This document shows positions 1-9,388 of a DNA stretch of 64,000 nt, in pieces (position 1 is the stretch's first letter; each line of letters starts with the position of its first letter). The DNA is from Microbulbifer sp. HZ11 (GTDB taxonomy: Bacteria; Pseudomonadota; Gammaproteobacteria; Pseudomonadales; Cellvibrionaceae), in the NCBI RefSeq assembly GCF_000708675.1, contig NZ_JELR01000002.1, forward strand, positions 744,001 through 808,000, given 5' to 3'. A model generated the notes under the pieces. The model worked only from the letters and a program-made list of their open reading frames with translations. It searched no databases and was not told where the DNA came from. The translations under genes and the position numbers were made by a program.

Positions 1-702
1 GCAGACCTGCAGGGCAGCCTCGCCGAGTTCATGTTGGCTGACGCGCGCCTGGTCGCGCACAAACCCAAAACCCTCTCCATGCGTGAAGCGGCTGCGCTCC
101 CCCTGGTTGGCATCACCGCCTTCGAAGGCTTAACACGGGCCGGCGCACAGGCAGGCAAACGCGTACTGGTCCACGGCGGTGCTGGTGGTGTCGGCCACGT
201 CGCAGTCCAGCTGGCGCAACACTTCGGTGCCGATACATACGCCACCGGCCACGGCGAGCAATTAGAGATTATCCAAGGGTACGGAGCCACCGCCATCGAC
301 TTCAAGAAAGAGAAGGTCGCTGACTATGTGGAAAAACACACCGGCGGGACCGGCTTCGATATCGTGTTCGACTCCGTGGGTGGTACGAACCTGACAAATT
401 CCTTTGAGGCCGCAGCGCTCAACGGTGAAATCGCCACCACCGTCGCACTGCTCGACCTGGACCTGAGCCCGGCCCATTTCAAGGGATTATCACTGCATGT
501 GGTATTTATGCTGATCCCCATGCTGCACAACGTGCAGCGGGAAACCCACGGCGCCATCCTGAAAGAGCTGGCAGAAATTATTGATACCGGCGCACTGAAA
601 CCCTTAGTGGATGACACCTACTTTAGCCTGGAAGACATCGGCCGCGCTCAGGATCACCTCACCCAGGGCAAAGCTGTCGGCAAGGTTGTGGTAGAAAATT
701 GA
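1..702 (+). CDS. Zinc-independent quinone oxidoreductase (MDR family), 5'-truncated
   Basis: The reading frame is open from base 1, so the N-terminal part lies outside the window. The visible part is the Rossmann NAD(P)H-binding domain of a medium-chain dehydrogenase/reductase. It has the phrase LVHGGAGGVG (bases about 166-195), matching the AxxGxxG nucleotide-binding loop of NADPH:quinone reductases, and the C-terminal KAVGKVVV ending typical of this family. No structural-zinc cysteine cluster is seen. The family reduces quinones or enals in the cytoplasm with NADPH. The substrate is not predictable. The next gene starts 77 bases downstream on the same strand. Confidence 0.85.
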   Translation, partial: ADLQGSLAEFMLADARLVAHKPKTLSMREAAALPLVGITAFEGLTRAGAQAGKRVLVHGGAGGVGHVAVQLAQHFGADTYATGHGEQLEIIQGYGATAIDFKKEKVADYVEKHTGGTGFDIVFDSVGGTNLTNSFEAAALNGEIATTVALLDLDLSPAHFKGLSLHVVFMLIPMLHNVQRETHGAILKELAEIIDTGALKPLVDDTYFSLEDIGRAQDHLTQGKAVGKVVVEN

Positions 703-779
703 TCTACCCCGCAAGCCCACGCGAGGTCTCAGCGCCCTTCCGAAGGCGGGGCGCTATTCATGATCGGGAGAAAAACCAA

Positions 780-1583
780 ATGAAAAAATTTGCATTAACC
801 GCTGTAGCTCTCGCGGTAAGCCTGTTTGCTTTGCCGAGCGTTGCAGACAGTCACAAAGTGATTGCCACCGACAGTATCCAATGGGGCCTGCTAAACCCGC
901 TCAGAGGGGATGCCAGCCCCAAAGCCGCTGACCTGTGGGGGGACCGCACCAAAAATATGGCAACCGGTATGCTGGTGAAATTCGAAAAAGGCTTCTCTTC
1001 GCCGCCGCATATCCACAACATCAGTTACCGTGGCGTGGTAATCGAGGGGCAAATGCACAATGACGACCCAGGTGCCGAGAAGATGTGGCTTTCAACCGGT
1101 TCTTTCTGGACTCAGCCTGCGGGTGAAACACACATCACCGCTGCCAAGGGGCAGAGCAATCTGATTTACCTGGAAATCGACAGCGGTCCGTATCTCGTAC
1201 AGCCAGCGGAGAAAGCATTCGATAATGGCGAGCGCCCCATCAATATCGATGAACGCAACCTGGTTTGGCTGGACGCAAACGATATTTCCTGGCTGGATAA
1301 TGGCAATGCTCAGGTGGCCTACCTCTGGGGCAGAACGGAGGCTGCCAATGGCAGCTTTGTCAAATTACCTGCAGGGTTTAACGGTGCTATCGAAAGTCAC
1401 CGAGGCCTTAAAGCCGTCGTGGTGAGTGGTGATGCCACCTATCAGTGGAATAGTGAGAAATCAAAGACTGCTTTATCACCAAGCAGCTTTTTCAGCTCGA
1501 ACGGGAACGGCAAACACCGAATCAAAACTGACAGTCAAACGGTGCTCTATATCAACTCCAACGGACGATACCGTATTGAGTGA
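780..1583 (+). CDS. Periplasmic DUF4437 (cupin-like) protein
   Basis: A 267-residue protein. The ATG at 780 is chosen because it starts a clean signal peptide (MKK, hydrophobic core, cleavage expected after Ala22 in SVA-DS); the frame is open further upstream but that part is not plausible coding. The mature part matches the DUF4437 family, with a cupin-like SSPPHIHNISYRGVVIEG segment (His77 and His79) that could bind a metal, and a second half resembling a repeat of the fold. The function of the family is unknown; homologues are often described as anti-sigma ChrR-like cupins. It may be co-transcribed with the preceding oxidoreductase. Confidence 0.8.
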   Translation: MKKFALTAVALAVSLFALPSVADSHKVIATDSIQWGLLNPLRGDASPKAADLWGDRTKNMATGMLVKFEKGFSSPPHIHNISYRGVVIEGQMHNDDPGAEKMWLSTGSFWTQPAGETHITAAKGQSNLIYLEIDSGPYLVQPAEKAFDNGERPINIDERNLVWLDANDISWLDNGNAQVAYLWGRTEAANGSFVKLPAGFNGAIESHRGLKAVVVSGDATYQWNSEKSKTALSPSSFFSSNGNGKHRIKTDSQTVLYINSNGRYRIE

Positions 1584-1644
1584 TCGTTGCGCGTGAATAA
1601 TCAAGCGTAAGGCCCGTGTACCGGTGAACACAAATGGAGGCCCC

Positions 1645-2499
1645 ATGAATCCGAACAAAAAAACCATCCTTATCACCGGAGCCACCGATGGCCTCGGACT
1701 GGCAACGGCGCGAGCACTGTATGCCAAGGGGCACCGGGTTCTATTGCACGGTCGTAGCGCCACCAAGCTGGCCGCCGTGCGGGATACCATCGCGGGAAGC
1801 GATGAAACGGCATCAGCGAATCGCGACGCCCCCCTCGACCCCGCTGATAGTTACCTCGCTGATTTATCGGTACTGAAAGAGGTGAAAACCTTCGCGCGAG
1901 CGGTAGCCAGGGATCATGCCACCATTGACGTCATCATTAACAATGCGGGTGTCTTTCAGGCAGCGGAAACACGCACTGCAGATAATCTCGATATCCGTTT
2001 CGCAGTAAATACGTTCGCGCCTTTTTTGCTTACCCGGTTATTGATGTCAACCCTCACAGAGGAAGCGCGCGTGGTGAACCTGTCATCGGCCGCGCAGTCA
2101 CCGGTCGATCTCCAGGCACTGGAAGGGCAGCGCCCTATCGCCGACGCCTTTAACGCTTACGCCCAGAGCAAGCTGGCACTGACCATGTGGAGCGCACACC
2201 AGGCTCGACGGAACGGGGGTCAGGGCCCATTGATAGTCGCGGTGAATCCAGGTTCCCTACTCGCCACCAAAATGGTGAAAGAGGGATTCGGGCAGGCGGG
2301 TAATGATATTCAGATAGGGGCGAACATCCTTGTCCGTGCGGCCCTCTCCAGTGAGTTCGAGGGCGCCTCAGGGAAATATTTCGACAACGACAAAGGCGCC
2401 TTTTCCGCACCTCATATAGATGCATTGAATGCGGAAAAATGCCAGGCCGTCGTCGCCAGTATCGGATCGATTTTACAGCGCGCCGGCGTCAGTTGTTGA
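1645..2499 (+). CDS. Short-chain dehydrogenase/reductase (SDR)
   Basis: A 284-residue SDR. A GGAGG ribosome binding site five bases upstream supports the ATG at 1645 over the in-frame GTG at 1624. Motifs seen: TGATDGLG (residues 11-18, cofactor loop), NNAG (99-102), NLSS (catalytic Ser about 147) and YAQSK (Tyr172, Lys176). The length and SPVDLQAL insertion resemble WW-domain-oxidoreductase/retinol-dehydrogenase-like SDRs. Reaction: NAD(P)-dependent oxidation or reduction of an unknown alcohol or ketone. Its stop is only 31 bases from the convergent rhlE stop. Confidence 0.85.
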   Translation: MNPNKKTILITGATDGLGLATARALYAKGHRVLLHGRSATKLAAVRDTIAGSDETASANRDAPLDPADSYLADLSVLKEVKTFARAVARDHATIDVIINNAGVFQAAETRTADNLDIRFAVNTFAPFLLTRLLMSTLTEEARVVNLSSAAQSPVDLQALEGQRPIADAFNAYAQSKLALTMWSAHQARRNGGQGPLIVAVNPGSLLATKMVKEGFGQAGNDIQIGANILVRAALSSEFEGASGKYFDNDKGAFSAPHIDALNAEKCQAVVASIGSILQRAGVSC

Positions 2500-2530
2500 A
2501 CACCGGCTGGCGCAAGCGAAAATCGTGGTG

Positions 2531-4036
2531 TTACGCAGATTCCGTGCGACGCTGGGGGCGACGACCGCGGTTGCCATTGTTGTTACTACTGTTGTTGCCA
2601 TTACCGTTATCGGACGCGGACCGGCTGCGGTTACCGCCATTGCCGTTGCGGCGGTTGCCATTGCCACGGTTTCCTTCGCTGCGGTTACCGTCACTGCGAT
2701 TTCCATCGCTACGGTTTCCATCACCGCGTCGGCCCTCACCACGGCCAGCACCGCCGGAGCGACTACCAGAAGCGGCGCCGCGGCCGCCATTGCCGCTGCG
2801 GTTACCGCTTTTATTGCCGCCGCCACTTCTCGCTGCCGGCTTGGCGCCACCACGACGCACCTGATTACCTTTGCCCGCTTTGCCACCGGAGGCCGGCAGT
2901 TGGTGATCCGGCTCAAAGCCTTCAATCTCTTCCCGCTCGATCGGCTTCTGGATCAGCTTTTCGATATCCCACAGCTGCTTGGCTTCATCCGCTGAAACCA
3001 GAGACACCGCCTGGCCGGAAGCACCGGCACGGCCGGTACGACCAATGCGGTGCACGTAATCTTCCGGCACGTTCGGCAGATCGAAGTTCACTACCTGCGG
3101 CAGTTGGTCGATATCAATACCGCGAGCGGCGATATCGGTGGCCACCAGAATCTGCACCTTGCCGGCTTTAAAGTCGGCCAGGGCCTTGGTGCGCGCATTC
3201 TGGCTTTTATTGCCGTGAATCGCTGCCGCCGGAATCCGGCTCTGTTCCAGCTGTTTGGCCAGACGGTTGGCACCGTGCTTGGTACGGCTGAACACCAGCG
3301 CCTGATGCCAGCCATTTTCCTTGATCAGGTGACACAGCAGAGATGCCTTGCGGGACTTATCCACAGGGTGCAGCTTCTGGTGCACGGTCTTGGTAGTGCT
3401 GTTGCGCGGCGCCACGTCGATTTCTACCGGGTCATTCACCAGGCCCTTGGCCAGGCTGCGGATTTCCGGAGAGAAGGTCGCTGAGAACAGTAGATTCTGA
3501 CGCTTGGCCGGCAGTACCTTCAGGATTTTCTTGATGTCGTGGATAAAGCCCATGTCCAGCATGCGGTCGGCTTCGTCCAGCACCAGGGTTTCCAATTGGT
3601 CGAACTTGATCGCGCGCTGGTTATACAGGTCCAGCAGACGGCCCGGAGTGGCGACAAGAATGTCCGCACCACCGCGCAGGCGCATCATCTGCGGGTTGAT
3701 CTTCACCCCGCCAAACACCACCGAGTGACGCATGGGCAGGTACTGGCTGTAGCTCTGTACGTTGTCGAACACCTGCGCCGCCAGTTCGCGGGTAGGGGTC
3801 AGCACCAGGGCGCGCACCTGGTTGTTGCGCGCACGCTCACCGGCGCTCAGTTTGTGCAGCAGCGGCAGGGTAAAACCGGCCGTCTTACCGGTACCCGTCT
3901 GGGCCGCCGCCATCACATCACCACCACGCATCACCACAGGGATGGCCTGCTCCTGGATCGGGGTGGGTTTGGTATAGCCCTGCTCCGCAACGGCGCGGGC
4001 AATTTCCGGCACAAGGCCGAGATCTTCAAAAAGCAT
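2531..4036 (-). CDS. rhlE: DEAD-box ATP-dependent RNA helicase RhlE
   Basis: A 501-residue DEAD-box helicase. The start at 4036 (MLFEDLGL) matches the usual RhlE N-terminus; an upstream in-frame ATG at 4129 would add a non-conserved 31 residues. Motifs in order: Q-motif GYTKPTPIQ (20-28), Walker A AQTGTGKT (45-52), DEAD box in [12 protein letters not shown], and HRIGRTGR. Past about residue 385 is a long, low-complexity RGG/NG-rich tail with repeated RSDGN units, which in this family binds RNA. Role: RNA remodelling and ribosome or mRNA metabolism, often induced by cold. A long leader (4037 onward) is compatible with post-transcriptional control. Confidence 0.92.
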   Translation of the reverse strand: MLFEDLGLVPEIARAVAEQGYTKPTPIQEQAIPVVMRGGDVMAAAQTGTGKTAGFTLPLLHKLSAGERARNNQVRALVLTPTRELAAQVFDNVQSYSQYLPMRHSVVFGGVKINPQMMRLRGGADILVATPGRLLDLYNQRAIKFDQLETLVLDEADRMLDMGFIHDIKKILKVLPAKRQNLLFSATFSPEIRSLAKGLVNDPVEIDVAPRNSTTKTVHQKLHPVDKSRKASLLCHLIKENGWHQALVFSRTKHGANRLAKQLEQSRIPAAAIHGNKSQNARTKALADFKAGKVQILVATDIAARGIDIDQLPQVVNFDLPNVPEDYVHRIGRTGRAGASGQAVSLVSADEAKQLWDIEKLIQKPIEREEIEGFEPDHQLPASGGKAGKGNQVRRGGAKPAARSGGGNKSGNRSGNGGRGAASGSRSGGAGRGEGRRGDGNRSDGNRSDGNRSEGNRGNGNRRNGNGGNRSRSASDNGNGNNSSNNNGNRGRRPQRRTESA

Positions 4037-4516
4037 AGATTTTCTTACTTGAGAGCAGCCTGCGGAACAATCACGCCGGCTCGCGTAGCGCCCGAGCCAG
4101 TTGCTCCGGGCAAAAATAGAAATGCTCAAACCGCCGCACCCTCTTACCTAGCAGGGCCGATGTTCCACGGAGTGAGATTGGTAGCCGCCAAAGGCGTTAG
4201 CCGAATTTACTCAAACGGCTGGGTGCGGCATTCAGTAGAAATGGGTTCAGAGACACGATTAAGAACAGTGTTCCGGAATTGAGCCGAAAATCGATCCGGC
4301 CTACAGATGACGCAACTGGCAGTTACGCCAGCCGCGGCACTATAACACAGCGGGGTAGACTGCCCAGTTTTATTTTCAACGCCTTACTCGAGGCGACGGT
4401 TGCCACGGCCACCTCCCCGGTGCGGCACCCATGTCCTCAGAAAACTTGCCAAGCAATGGAAGCTCCGGCACTTTGGGCTATACCAATAAGAGCAAATAAA
4501 AAATCCGGAGCTTCCC
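4037..4516. other. Intergenic region between divergent rhlE and the BASS transporter
   Basis: About 480 bases with no convincing gene. It must contain the promoters for rhlE (minus) and the transporter (plus). The frames open here on both strands lack ribosome binding sites and family resemblance. No riboswitch, terminator or repeat was recognised. Confidence 0.5.
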
Positions 4517-5431
4517 ATGGAATCCAGCCCGCTTATCTCGATCGGCCTCCCCCTGTCCCTGTTTATCATCATGGTCGGCATTGGTATGACCCTCTCCGCC
4601 CGGGACTTTCACCAGGTCACGGTCAAGCCCGCCGGACTGATCATCGGCACCATCACCCAGATTGTCGTCATGCCGCTGGTCGCCTTTGCACTGGCATGGG
4701 CGCTACAGCTGCCGCCGGCCATGGCGGTGGGGCTGGTGATTATTGCCGCCTGCCCAGGGGGTACCACCTCCAACCTGTTTACCTTGCTGGCCAAGGGCAA
4801 TGTCGCTCTATCCATTGTCCTCACCGTATCTGCCAGCCTGATCACCATCATGAGCCTGCCCCTGTTCGCCAACTACGCACTGCAGGCGTTCTCAGGTACC
4901 CAGCAGGAGATCACCCTGCCCTTCGGCAAAACCGTGTTGATGCTCTCCGCCATCGTTCTGCTGCCGGTCGCCATCGGCATGGGATTGAAAGCCCTGCGCC
5001 CGAAACTGGCAGCGCGGGCTGAGGGTCTGGTGAGTGTATTTGGTGGACTGGTGCTGGCGTTGCTGATCGCCGGGATCATTTACGGCATGCGCGACCGCGT
5101 TATCGACCTGCTGATCCAGGCCGGCCCCGCTACCGTCGCCCTGAATATTCTGGGTATCGCTATTGGCCTGCTCTGCACCCGCGCTGCCGGCCTGGGAAGC
5201 CGCGAACGCCTTGCGGTCGCCACCGAGCTGGGTATCAAAAACGGCACACTCGGATTGATGGTGACACTCACCCTGCTGCAATCCAATGAGATGTCGGTAC
5301 CCTCGGCCATCTACGGCGTCATCATGTTCCCGATCGGGTTCCTGCTTGCCGCATACGGCCGCCGGCTCGCCAGGGCTTCAGCGACCTCCGCAAGCGCCGA
5401 AGAGCGCACCTGTACTGCCGAAGCCGGCTAA
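4517..5431 (+). CDS. Bile acid:sodium symporter (BASS/SBF) family transporter
   Basis: A 304-residue inner-membrane protein with about nine hydrophobic helices. A GGAG ribosome binding site sits eight bases upstream of the ATG. The ACPGGTTSN segment (about residues 76-84) and the ELGIKNGTLGLMV segment near the C-terminus are the two conserved crossover regions of the SBF family, which co-transport organic anions with sodium. The substrate in bacteria is usually unknown (bile acids, pantothenate or other carboxylates). The last about 20 residues are an Ala/Ser-rich cytoplasmic tail. Confidence 0.85.
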   Translation: MESSPLISIGLPLSLFIIMVGIGMTLSARDFHQVTVKPAGLIIGTITQIVVMPLVAFALAWALQLPPAMAVGLVIIAACPGGTTSNLFTLLAKGNVALSIVLTVSASLITIMSLPLFANYALQAFSGTQQEITLPFGKTVLMLSAIVLLPVAIGMGLKALRPKLAARAEGLVSVFGGLVLALLIAGIIYGMRDRVIDLLIQAGPATVALNILGIAIGLLCTRAAGLGSRERLAVATELGIKNGTLGLMVTLTLLQSNEMSVPSAIYGVIMFPIGFLLAAYGRRLARASATSASAEERTCTAEAG

Positions 5432-5501
5432 ACGACAGCCCGTCTGGCATTCACTCGAAATGCCCCGTAGAGTGGCCTCACCACAACATGTGAGGCCACC
5501 C

Positions 5502-6563
5502 ATGCTCCTCAAAAGCTCACCTAGCGCCCTTCGCTCTGCCCTCGTCACTCTGCTATTCCTACTCGCAGGCTACACAACCTCGGCTTCGGCCGAATCAACG
5601 CCGGAGCAGATAACGAGCCCCCAGCTCGAATACCGGGATATCCCGTGGGCAAAGGCCGGCGCCAAGACCCTCACCACCGACATTTATGTACCTAACACCG
5701 GCCGCCAACGGTATCCGGTTGTGATCATCTATCACGGCGGCGGCTGGCTGATTAACGACAACAGCATCATGGAATCCACTGCCAGATACCTCGCACGAAA
5801 TGGCGAGTTTGTGGTCGCCAACATGAACTACCGACTGCTCGGTGATAACCAGAACACCACAACCATGGGCGAAATTATTGAGGACGCGCTCGGCGGATTT
5901 CTGTGGGTAGAAGAGCATATTTCCAAGTATGGCGGTGATCCGGGCCGTATTGCCGTTACCGGCGATAGCGCCGGTGGCCACTTGAGCGCCATGGTCGTGC
6001 TCGCTGCGACTAATCTGAGCAGTAGACCTTTCGGCCCGGGTAACCTCTCATTCCGGCCTACCTATATCCCCGCCGGAAAAACACCGGAACAGATCGCAAA
6101 CCGGGAGCAGAGCCCGATAAAAGCGGCGGTACTGAGCTACGGTGTGTTTGATCTTGAAAAGCGAGTCCGCGAAGGTCTGGAGTCTCCGGGTAACGGCTTT
6201 TGGCAAATGGGCGGCGCCAAAGCGCGTAGCATTTTCGGTAACGATATTAGCGTCGCCACACATCCCGAGCTCTACCAGGCCGTATCGCCAATTCATCTGA
6301 TACCTGATGTACAGGACCGAAAGCTACCCGCAACATTTGCTCACGTCGGCAGTATGGATACAACGACACCGCCAGCAGCCGTTAAGAAGTTTGCAGATCA
6401 TCTGGAAACGGCGGGGCAAGCAGTACTATTCAAAGAGTACGCAGACAAAAATCATGCTTTTCTCGATAATGGCTGCAACGAATATCTAGGCAACTGTTTT
6501 GATGATGATGCACCGGACACTCTGGACGATATGATCCAATTTCTGCAAACGCATCTGAAATAA
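5502..6563 (+). CDS. Secreted alpha/beta-hydrolase (HSL-type esterase/lipase)
   Basis: A 353-residue protein. The start at 5502 follows a GAGG site and gives a signal peptide (LVTLLFLLAGYTTSASA). The upstream open frame is a shadow of the transporter gene. Esterase motifs: oxyanion HGGG (78-81), nucleophile elbow GDSAG (154-158, Ser156), likely Asp286 and His318 (KNHAF). This is the hormone-sensitive-lipase/carboxylesterase group, hydrolysing short acyl esters in the periplasm or outside the cell. It is the last ordinary chromosomal gene before the cassette array. Confidence 0.85.
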   Translation: MLLKSSPSALRSALVTLLFLLAGYTTSASAESTPEQITSPQLEYRDIPWAKAGAKTLTTDIYVPNTGRQRYPVVIIYHGGGWLINDNSIMESTARYLARNGEFVVANMNYRLLGDNQNTTTMGEIIEDALGGFLWVEEHISKYGGDPGRIAVTGDSAGGHLSAMVVLAATNLSSRPFGPGNLSFRPTYIPAGKTPEQIANREQSPIKAAVLSYGVFDLEKRVREGLESPGNGFWQMGGAKARSIFGNDISVATHPELYQAVSPIHLIPDVQDRKLPATFAHVGSMDTTTPPAAVKKFADHLETAGQAVLFKEYADKNHAFLDNGCNEYLGNCFDDDAPDTLDDMIQFLQTHLK

Positions 6564-6698
6564 CATCAAGGTCCACATGGCACATTGGGCTCCATCAACT
6601 ACTGACGAGCCCTTGTCGAGCCAAAGAGCTTGGCCGATTCGCAATTACAAGAACCGAGCGCTATTCCAGTCATCGACATTTCCGTTCCTTTCCGTCTA

Positions 6699-6721
6699 AC
6701 GACTACTCCTGGGCTAGTCGT
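6699..6721 (-). repeat. Palindrome at the left edge of the array
   Basis: ACGACTA and TAGTCGT flank a nine-base loop directly downstream of the hydrolase gene at 6723-7583. On the minus strand it is followed by GTTAGAC, which fits the cassette core GTTRRRY, and the gene end carries GGCTAAC. This could be a degenerate attC closing the array or simply a hairpin. The spacing does not match a standard attC. Confidence 0.3.
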
Positions 6722-6722
6722 C

Positions 6723-7583
6723 CTACCGCTGCGCCTGGTTAGCCGCTTTCAGTTTACTAACAAACGTCTTATTCATATCCGTATTTTTCTGAAGAAACTC
6801 TTCACCCAGCAAATGACTGGAATTTTTGTAATTCAGATGTTCACATTTACCTGGCGTTTTTGCATTTATTTTGTTGCAAACAGCCGCTGCCATTTGAGAT
6901 GCGGGCCAAATCTCATCTTCCCCACCTGACATGAGTATGACTTGCGCATGAATATCTTCGACGGGAATGTCTGCTTTACCGCTGTCATGTCGATTTTGAA
7001 GTGATTGAGAATACAAATCATGCAAACCTTTCACTTCTCCCGAAGGTCTAAAAGGCACATAAACTAAATCTTGCCCATTTTCGGTCCAACTTGACGCAGG
7101 CACTTTGGTCCAATCTTTCAGTATCCCCGCCCAAACTACAGAGCTTGGTGCGATAGCTATTACATGTGATATCTGCTCATCCCTGGATGCAAGCATGAGC
7201 GCCAACTCCGCACCCTTGGACCAGCCGACGACAATCAATTTGTCTGAACTTATACCTTGCTGACTTTTCAACCATGACTTAGCTGGAGAAAAATACTCTA
7301 ATGGTATTTGCTCTAACTCTTCGGGCAAACCTTCCGCATTAAAATACGCTAGCGCCAATGCGGGATACCCCGCTTCCGCTATAGAGCTTGCCAACTCAAA
7401 GGGTATCCCCCCTTCTGCACCTCCTAGAACCAACACCCCAATCTTTTCCTCGTTTGATTCCTGGGGGTAAAACTTGCCTACAAATCCTTCCTTCTTGTAC
7501 TCCAGGTTGATACTAGATGCATAAAGGTTACAACTAATTATTGATATAGTGATTGAAAATAAAATTATTACTTTTCTTACCAT
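6723..7583 (-). CDS. Alpha/beta-hydrolase, BAAT/acyl-CoA thioester hydrolase C-terminal type
   Basis: A 286-residue AT-rich gene that I read as the outermost surviving cassette. The N-terminus is a signal peptide with a possible lipobox (IISC, Cys18). The rest resembles the BAAT C-terminal domain: LGGAEGG (53-59), nucleophile GWSKGAE (Ser122), GGEDEIWP (acid) and SSHLL (histidine). Family members hydrolyse or transfer acyl thioesters. Here it is probably an envelope hydrolase of unknown substrate. A broken attC lies upstream. Its base composition is unlike the esterase on its left. Confidence 0.75.
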   Translation of the reverse strand: MVRKVIILFSITISIISCNLYASSINLEYKKEGFVGKFYPQESNEEKIGVLVLGGAEGGIPFELASSIAEAGYPALALAYFNAEGLPEELEQIPLEYFSPAKSWLKSQQGISSDKLIVVGWSKGAELALMLASRDEQISHVIAIAPSSVVWAGILKDWTKVPASSWTENGQDLVYVPFRPSGEVKGLHDLYSQSLQNRHDSGKADIPVEDIHAQVILMSGGEDEIWPASQMAAAVCNKINAKTPGKCEHLNYKNSSHLLGEEFLQKNTDMNKTFVSKLKAANQAQR

Positions 7584-7617
7584 TTTCTAACTCCGTAAGA
7601 TTTCAGTTTAAGCTAAC

Positions 7618-7698
7618 GGCTAACGCCCACGGAAGGAGCGGATTACCTTTCCCGTGTTTTTCGCAAAAATTAAAACGTAGCGACGCGACTTGTTAAAT
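7618..7698 (-). other. Degenerate attC site
   Basis: Top-strand GGCTAACGCCC at the left and GTTAAAT at the right, with a tttttcgcaaaaat...gtagcgacgcg centre that matches the central part of the intact attC sites. It is about 40 bases shorter than they are, so it is deleted or fused to the neighbouring IS91-like remnant. Confidence 0.5.
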
Positions 7699-8550
7699 TT
7701 CAGCTTTGCCTAGAGTCATCGCTTGGCTTCAGAAATTACCGTTTCCAGCCTCTTCTGAAGCGCCTCTCTTCACACTTTGACGCCTGTCCCGACAACCTCT
7801 CGACCGATCAACTGGAGCAGTACTTTTCTGATCTGGTGGACTCCCACTCATGGAGCACGGTCAAAGTAGATCGCAATGGCCTGCAGTTCTTCTGGAAACA
7901 CATTCTCAAGCAGGACTGGCAGTGGCTGGATATCGTCAGGGCACCCAAAATCCAATCTCTGCCCGATATTCTCACGCCTCAGGAGGTCGAGCAACTGATC
8001 AGCACCGCGCGCAAGCTGCGCTACCGGGTCTTTATTCTCGCCACCTATTCGATGGGGCTGCGTTTGAGTGAGACGCTGTCCCTAGAGGTAGGTGATATTG
8101 ACGCTGGCCGCAAACAGGTGCATATCCGTCGCGGCAAGGGCCACAAGGATCGCCGAGTGCCGCTGCCAGACCTTACCTATCGCGCTCTGCAGGCGCTGTG
8201 GTGTCGGCACCGCCATCCGCGCCTGCTGTTCCCCAACGCATCGGGCGATATGGAACAAATCCAGCTGGCCAGAACACCCATGGGCCGGAGCAGCGCCCAA
8301 ACAGCAATGAAGGCGTTGCTGCACCAATGCGGGATAAAAAAAAGCCTCGGTACATTCCCTGCGTCACAGCTTTACTACCCACCTGCTGGAACGCGGCCTG
8401 AGTCTGCGCCAGATTCAAGCACTGCTGGGGCACGCTAGCCCCACTACCACCGCCCGCTATATCCATCTTACCGAGCTCAGCCAACAGGACACTGCCGCCA
8501 CCATCAATGCGCTGGTTAACACCCTGCATGTCGATCTATGGAGGCCGTAA
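7674..8550 (+). pseudogene. Tyrosine recombinase of an IS91-like element, frameshifted
   Basis: The frame is open from 7674 with no good start, so the 5' end seems lost. An N-terminal SAM-like core-binding part (QPLLKRLSSHFD onward) is followed by the catalytic domain with LRLSETLSLEVGDID (first Arg). A run of eight A at about 8334-8341 shifts the frame. In the next frame the remaining catalytic part reads SVHSLRHSF, then [16 protein letters not shown] (Tyr nucleophile), and ends at 8550 in TAATG, overlapping the start of the transposase. One A fewer would restore the protein. This recombinase-plus-IS91-transposase pair is known from IS91/ISCR-like elements. It is not IntI: the IntI-specific extra domain was not recognised. 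Confidence 0.7.
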
Positions 8551-8858
8551 TGCATCTGGCCGACCTGATTGAGCGCTATCAAGAGGCGCTCTTACAAAAG
8601 TATGCTGGGCGCCTGCTACCGGAACAGCGACGGGCGATAGCGGCGATCCTACGCTGCCGTACCAGCGCTGCTGGCGAGATACTATGGCAATGTAACGATT
8701 GCAATCACTCTCTGTTGAACCCGCGCTCCTGTGGACATCGGAGTTGCCCCCGGTGCCAGAATCACGAGGTCACCCAGTGGCTGGCACGGCAGCGCCGCAA
8801 GCTGTTGCCGGTGGAGTACTTCATGGTGACTTTTACCCTCCCCTATGTGTCAGGGTAG
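8550..8858 (+). pseudogene. IS91-family transposase, N-terminal fragment
   Basis: The ATG at 8550 overlaps the recombinase stop. About 100 residues survive: MHLADLIERYQEALL, then the zinc-binding region with CNDCNHS, SCGHRSCPRCQNHE and the start of the replication-initiator-like domain (EYFMVTFTLPY). The protein is cut at 8855 by the left end of the IS3 element, so the catalytic tyrosines are missing and it cannot be active. Confidence 0.85.
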
Positions 8859-8887
8859 TTGTCGCCTGAACTTTTCAGAGGACAACC

Positions 8888-9388
8888 ATGCCCCACTATT
8901 CACCTGAACGTAAAGAGGCCATCCTCAAGAAGATGGCGCCGCCTCACAGCATGACCGTTGCCGAACTGGCGAGCCAGGAAGGCATCAGTACCGCTACCCT
9001 GTACAATTGGCGTAAAGCCGCCAGACAACGAGGTGCTGTTTTGCCTTCCAACTCTGCTACTCCCGATAATTGGAGTAGCGAAGAAAAATTCAAAGTCGTC
9101 CTTGAAACTGCCCCAATGACTGAGGCGGAGCTCAGTGAATACTGCCGCAAGAAAGGCCTTTACCCCGAGCAGATTGAGGCCTGGAAAACGGCCTGCATGT
9201 CAGCCAATGCTGTATCTGACGAGCAGTCTAAACGCAACCAAAAGGCCAGTAAGGCCGAGAAAAAGCGTATCAAAAAGCTTGAGGCAGAGCTGCGACGTAA
9301 GGAGAAGGCGCTCGCTGAAACCGCTGCGCTCCTCACACTGTCAAAAAAAGCCGAGGCGATCTGGGGCCACAAAGACGAGGACGAATGA
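8888..9388 (+). CDS. IS3-family transposase OrfA
   Basis: A 166-residue protein with an N-terminal helix-turn-helix (ELASQEGISTATLYNWRKAA, about residues 20-40), a second HTH-like repeat (EAELSEYCRKKGLYPEQIEAW) and a charged coiled-coil C-terminus (KKLEAELRRKEKAL) used for multimerisation. It binds the element ends. Its stop overlaps the orfB start in ATGA at 9385-9388. Confidence 0.88.
   Translation: MPHYSPERKEAILKKMAPPHSMTVAELASQEGISTATLYNWRKAARQRGAVLPSNSATPDNWSSEEKFKVVLETAPMTEAELSEYCRKKGLYPEQIEAWKTACMSANAVSDEQSKRNQKASKAEKKRIKKLEAELRRKEKALAETAALLTLSKKAEAIWGHKDEDE

Noticed and set aside
2429..2995. Long Ala/Thr/Val-rich plus-strand frame
   Set aside because: It is the antisense shadow of the repetitive RhlE tail; composition follows from the codons on the other strand.
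6630..6929. 99-codon plus-strand frame
   Set aside because: Antisense to the end of the BAAT-type hydrolase; low-complexity hydrophobic translation, no start site.
7674..8550. Tyrosine recombinase considered as the missing integron integrase
   Set aside because: It is on the plus strand inside the array, is directly coupled (TAATG) to an IS91-type transposase, and the IntI-specific insert was not seen. It is better explained as part of an IS91-like element.
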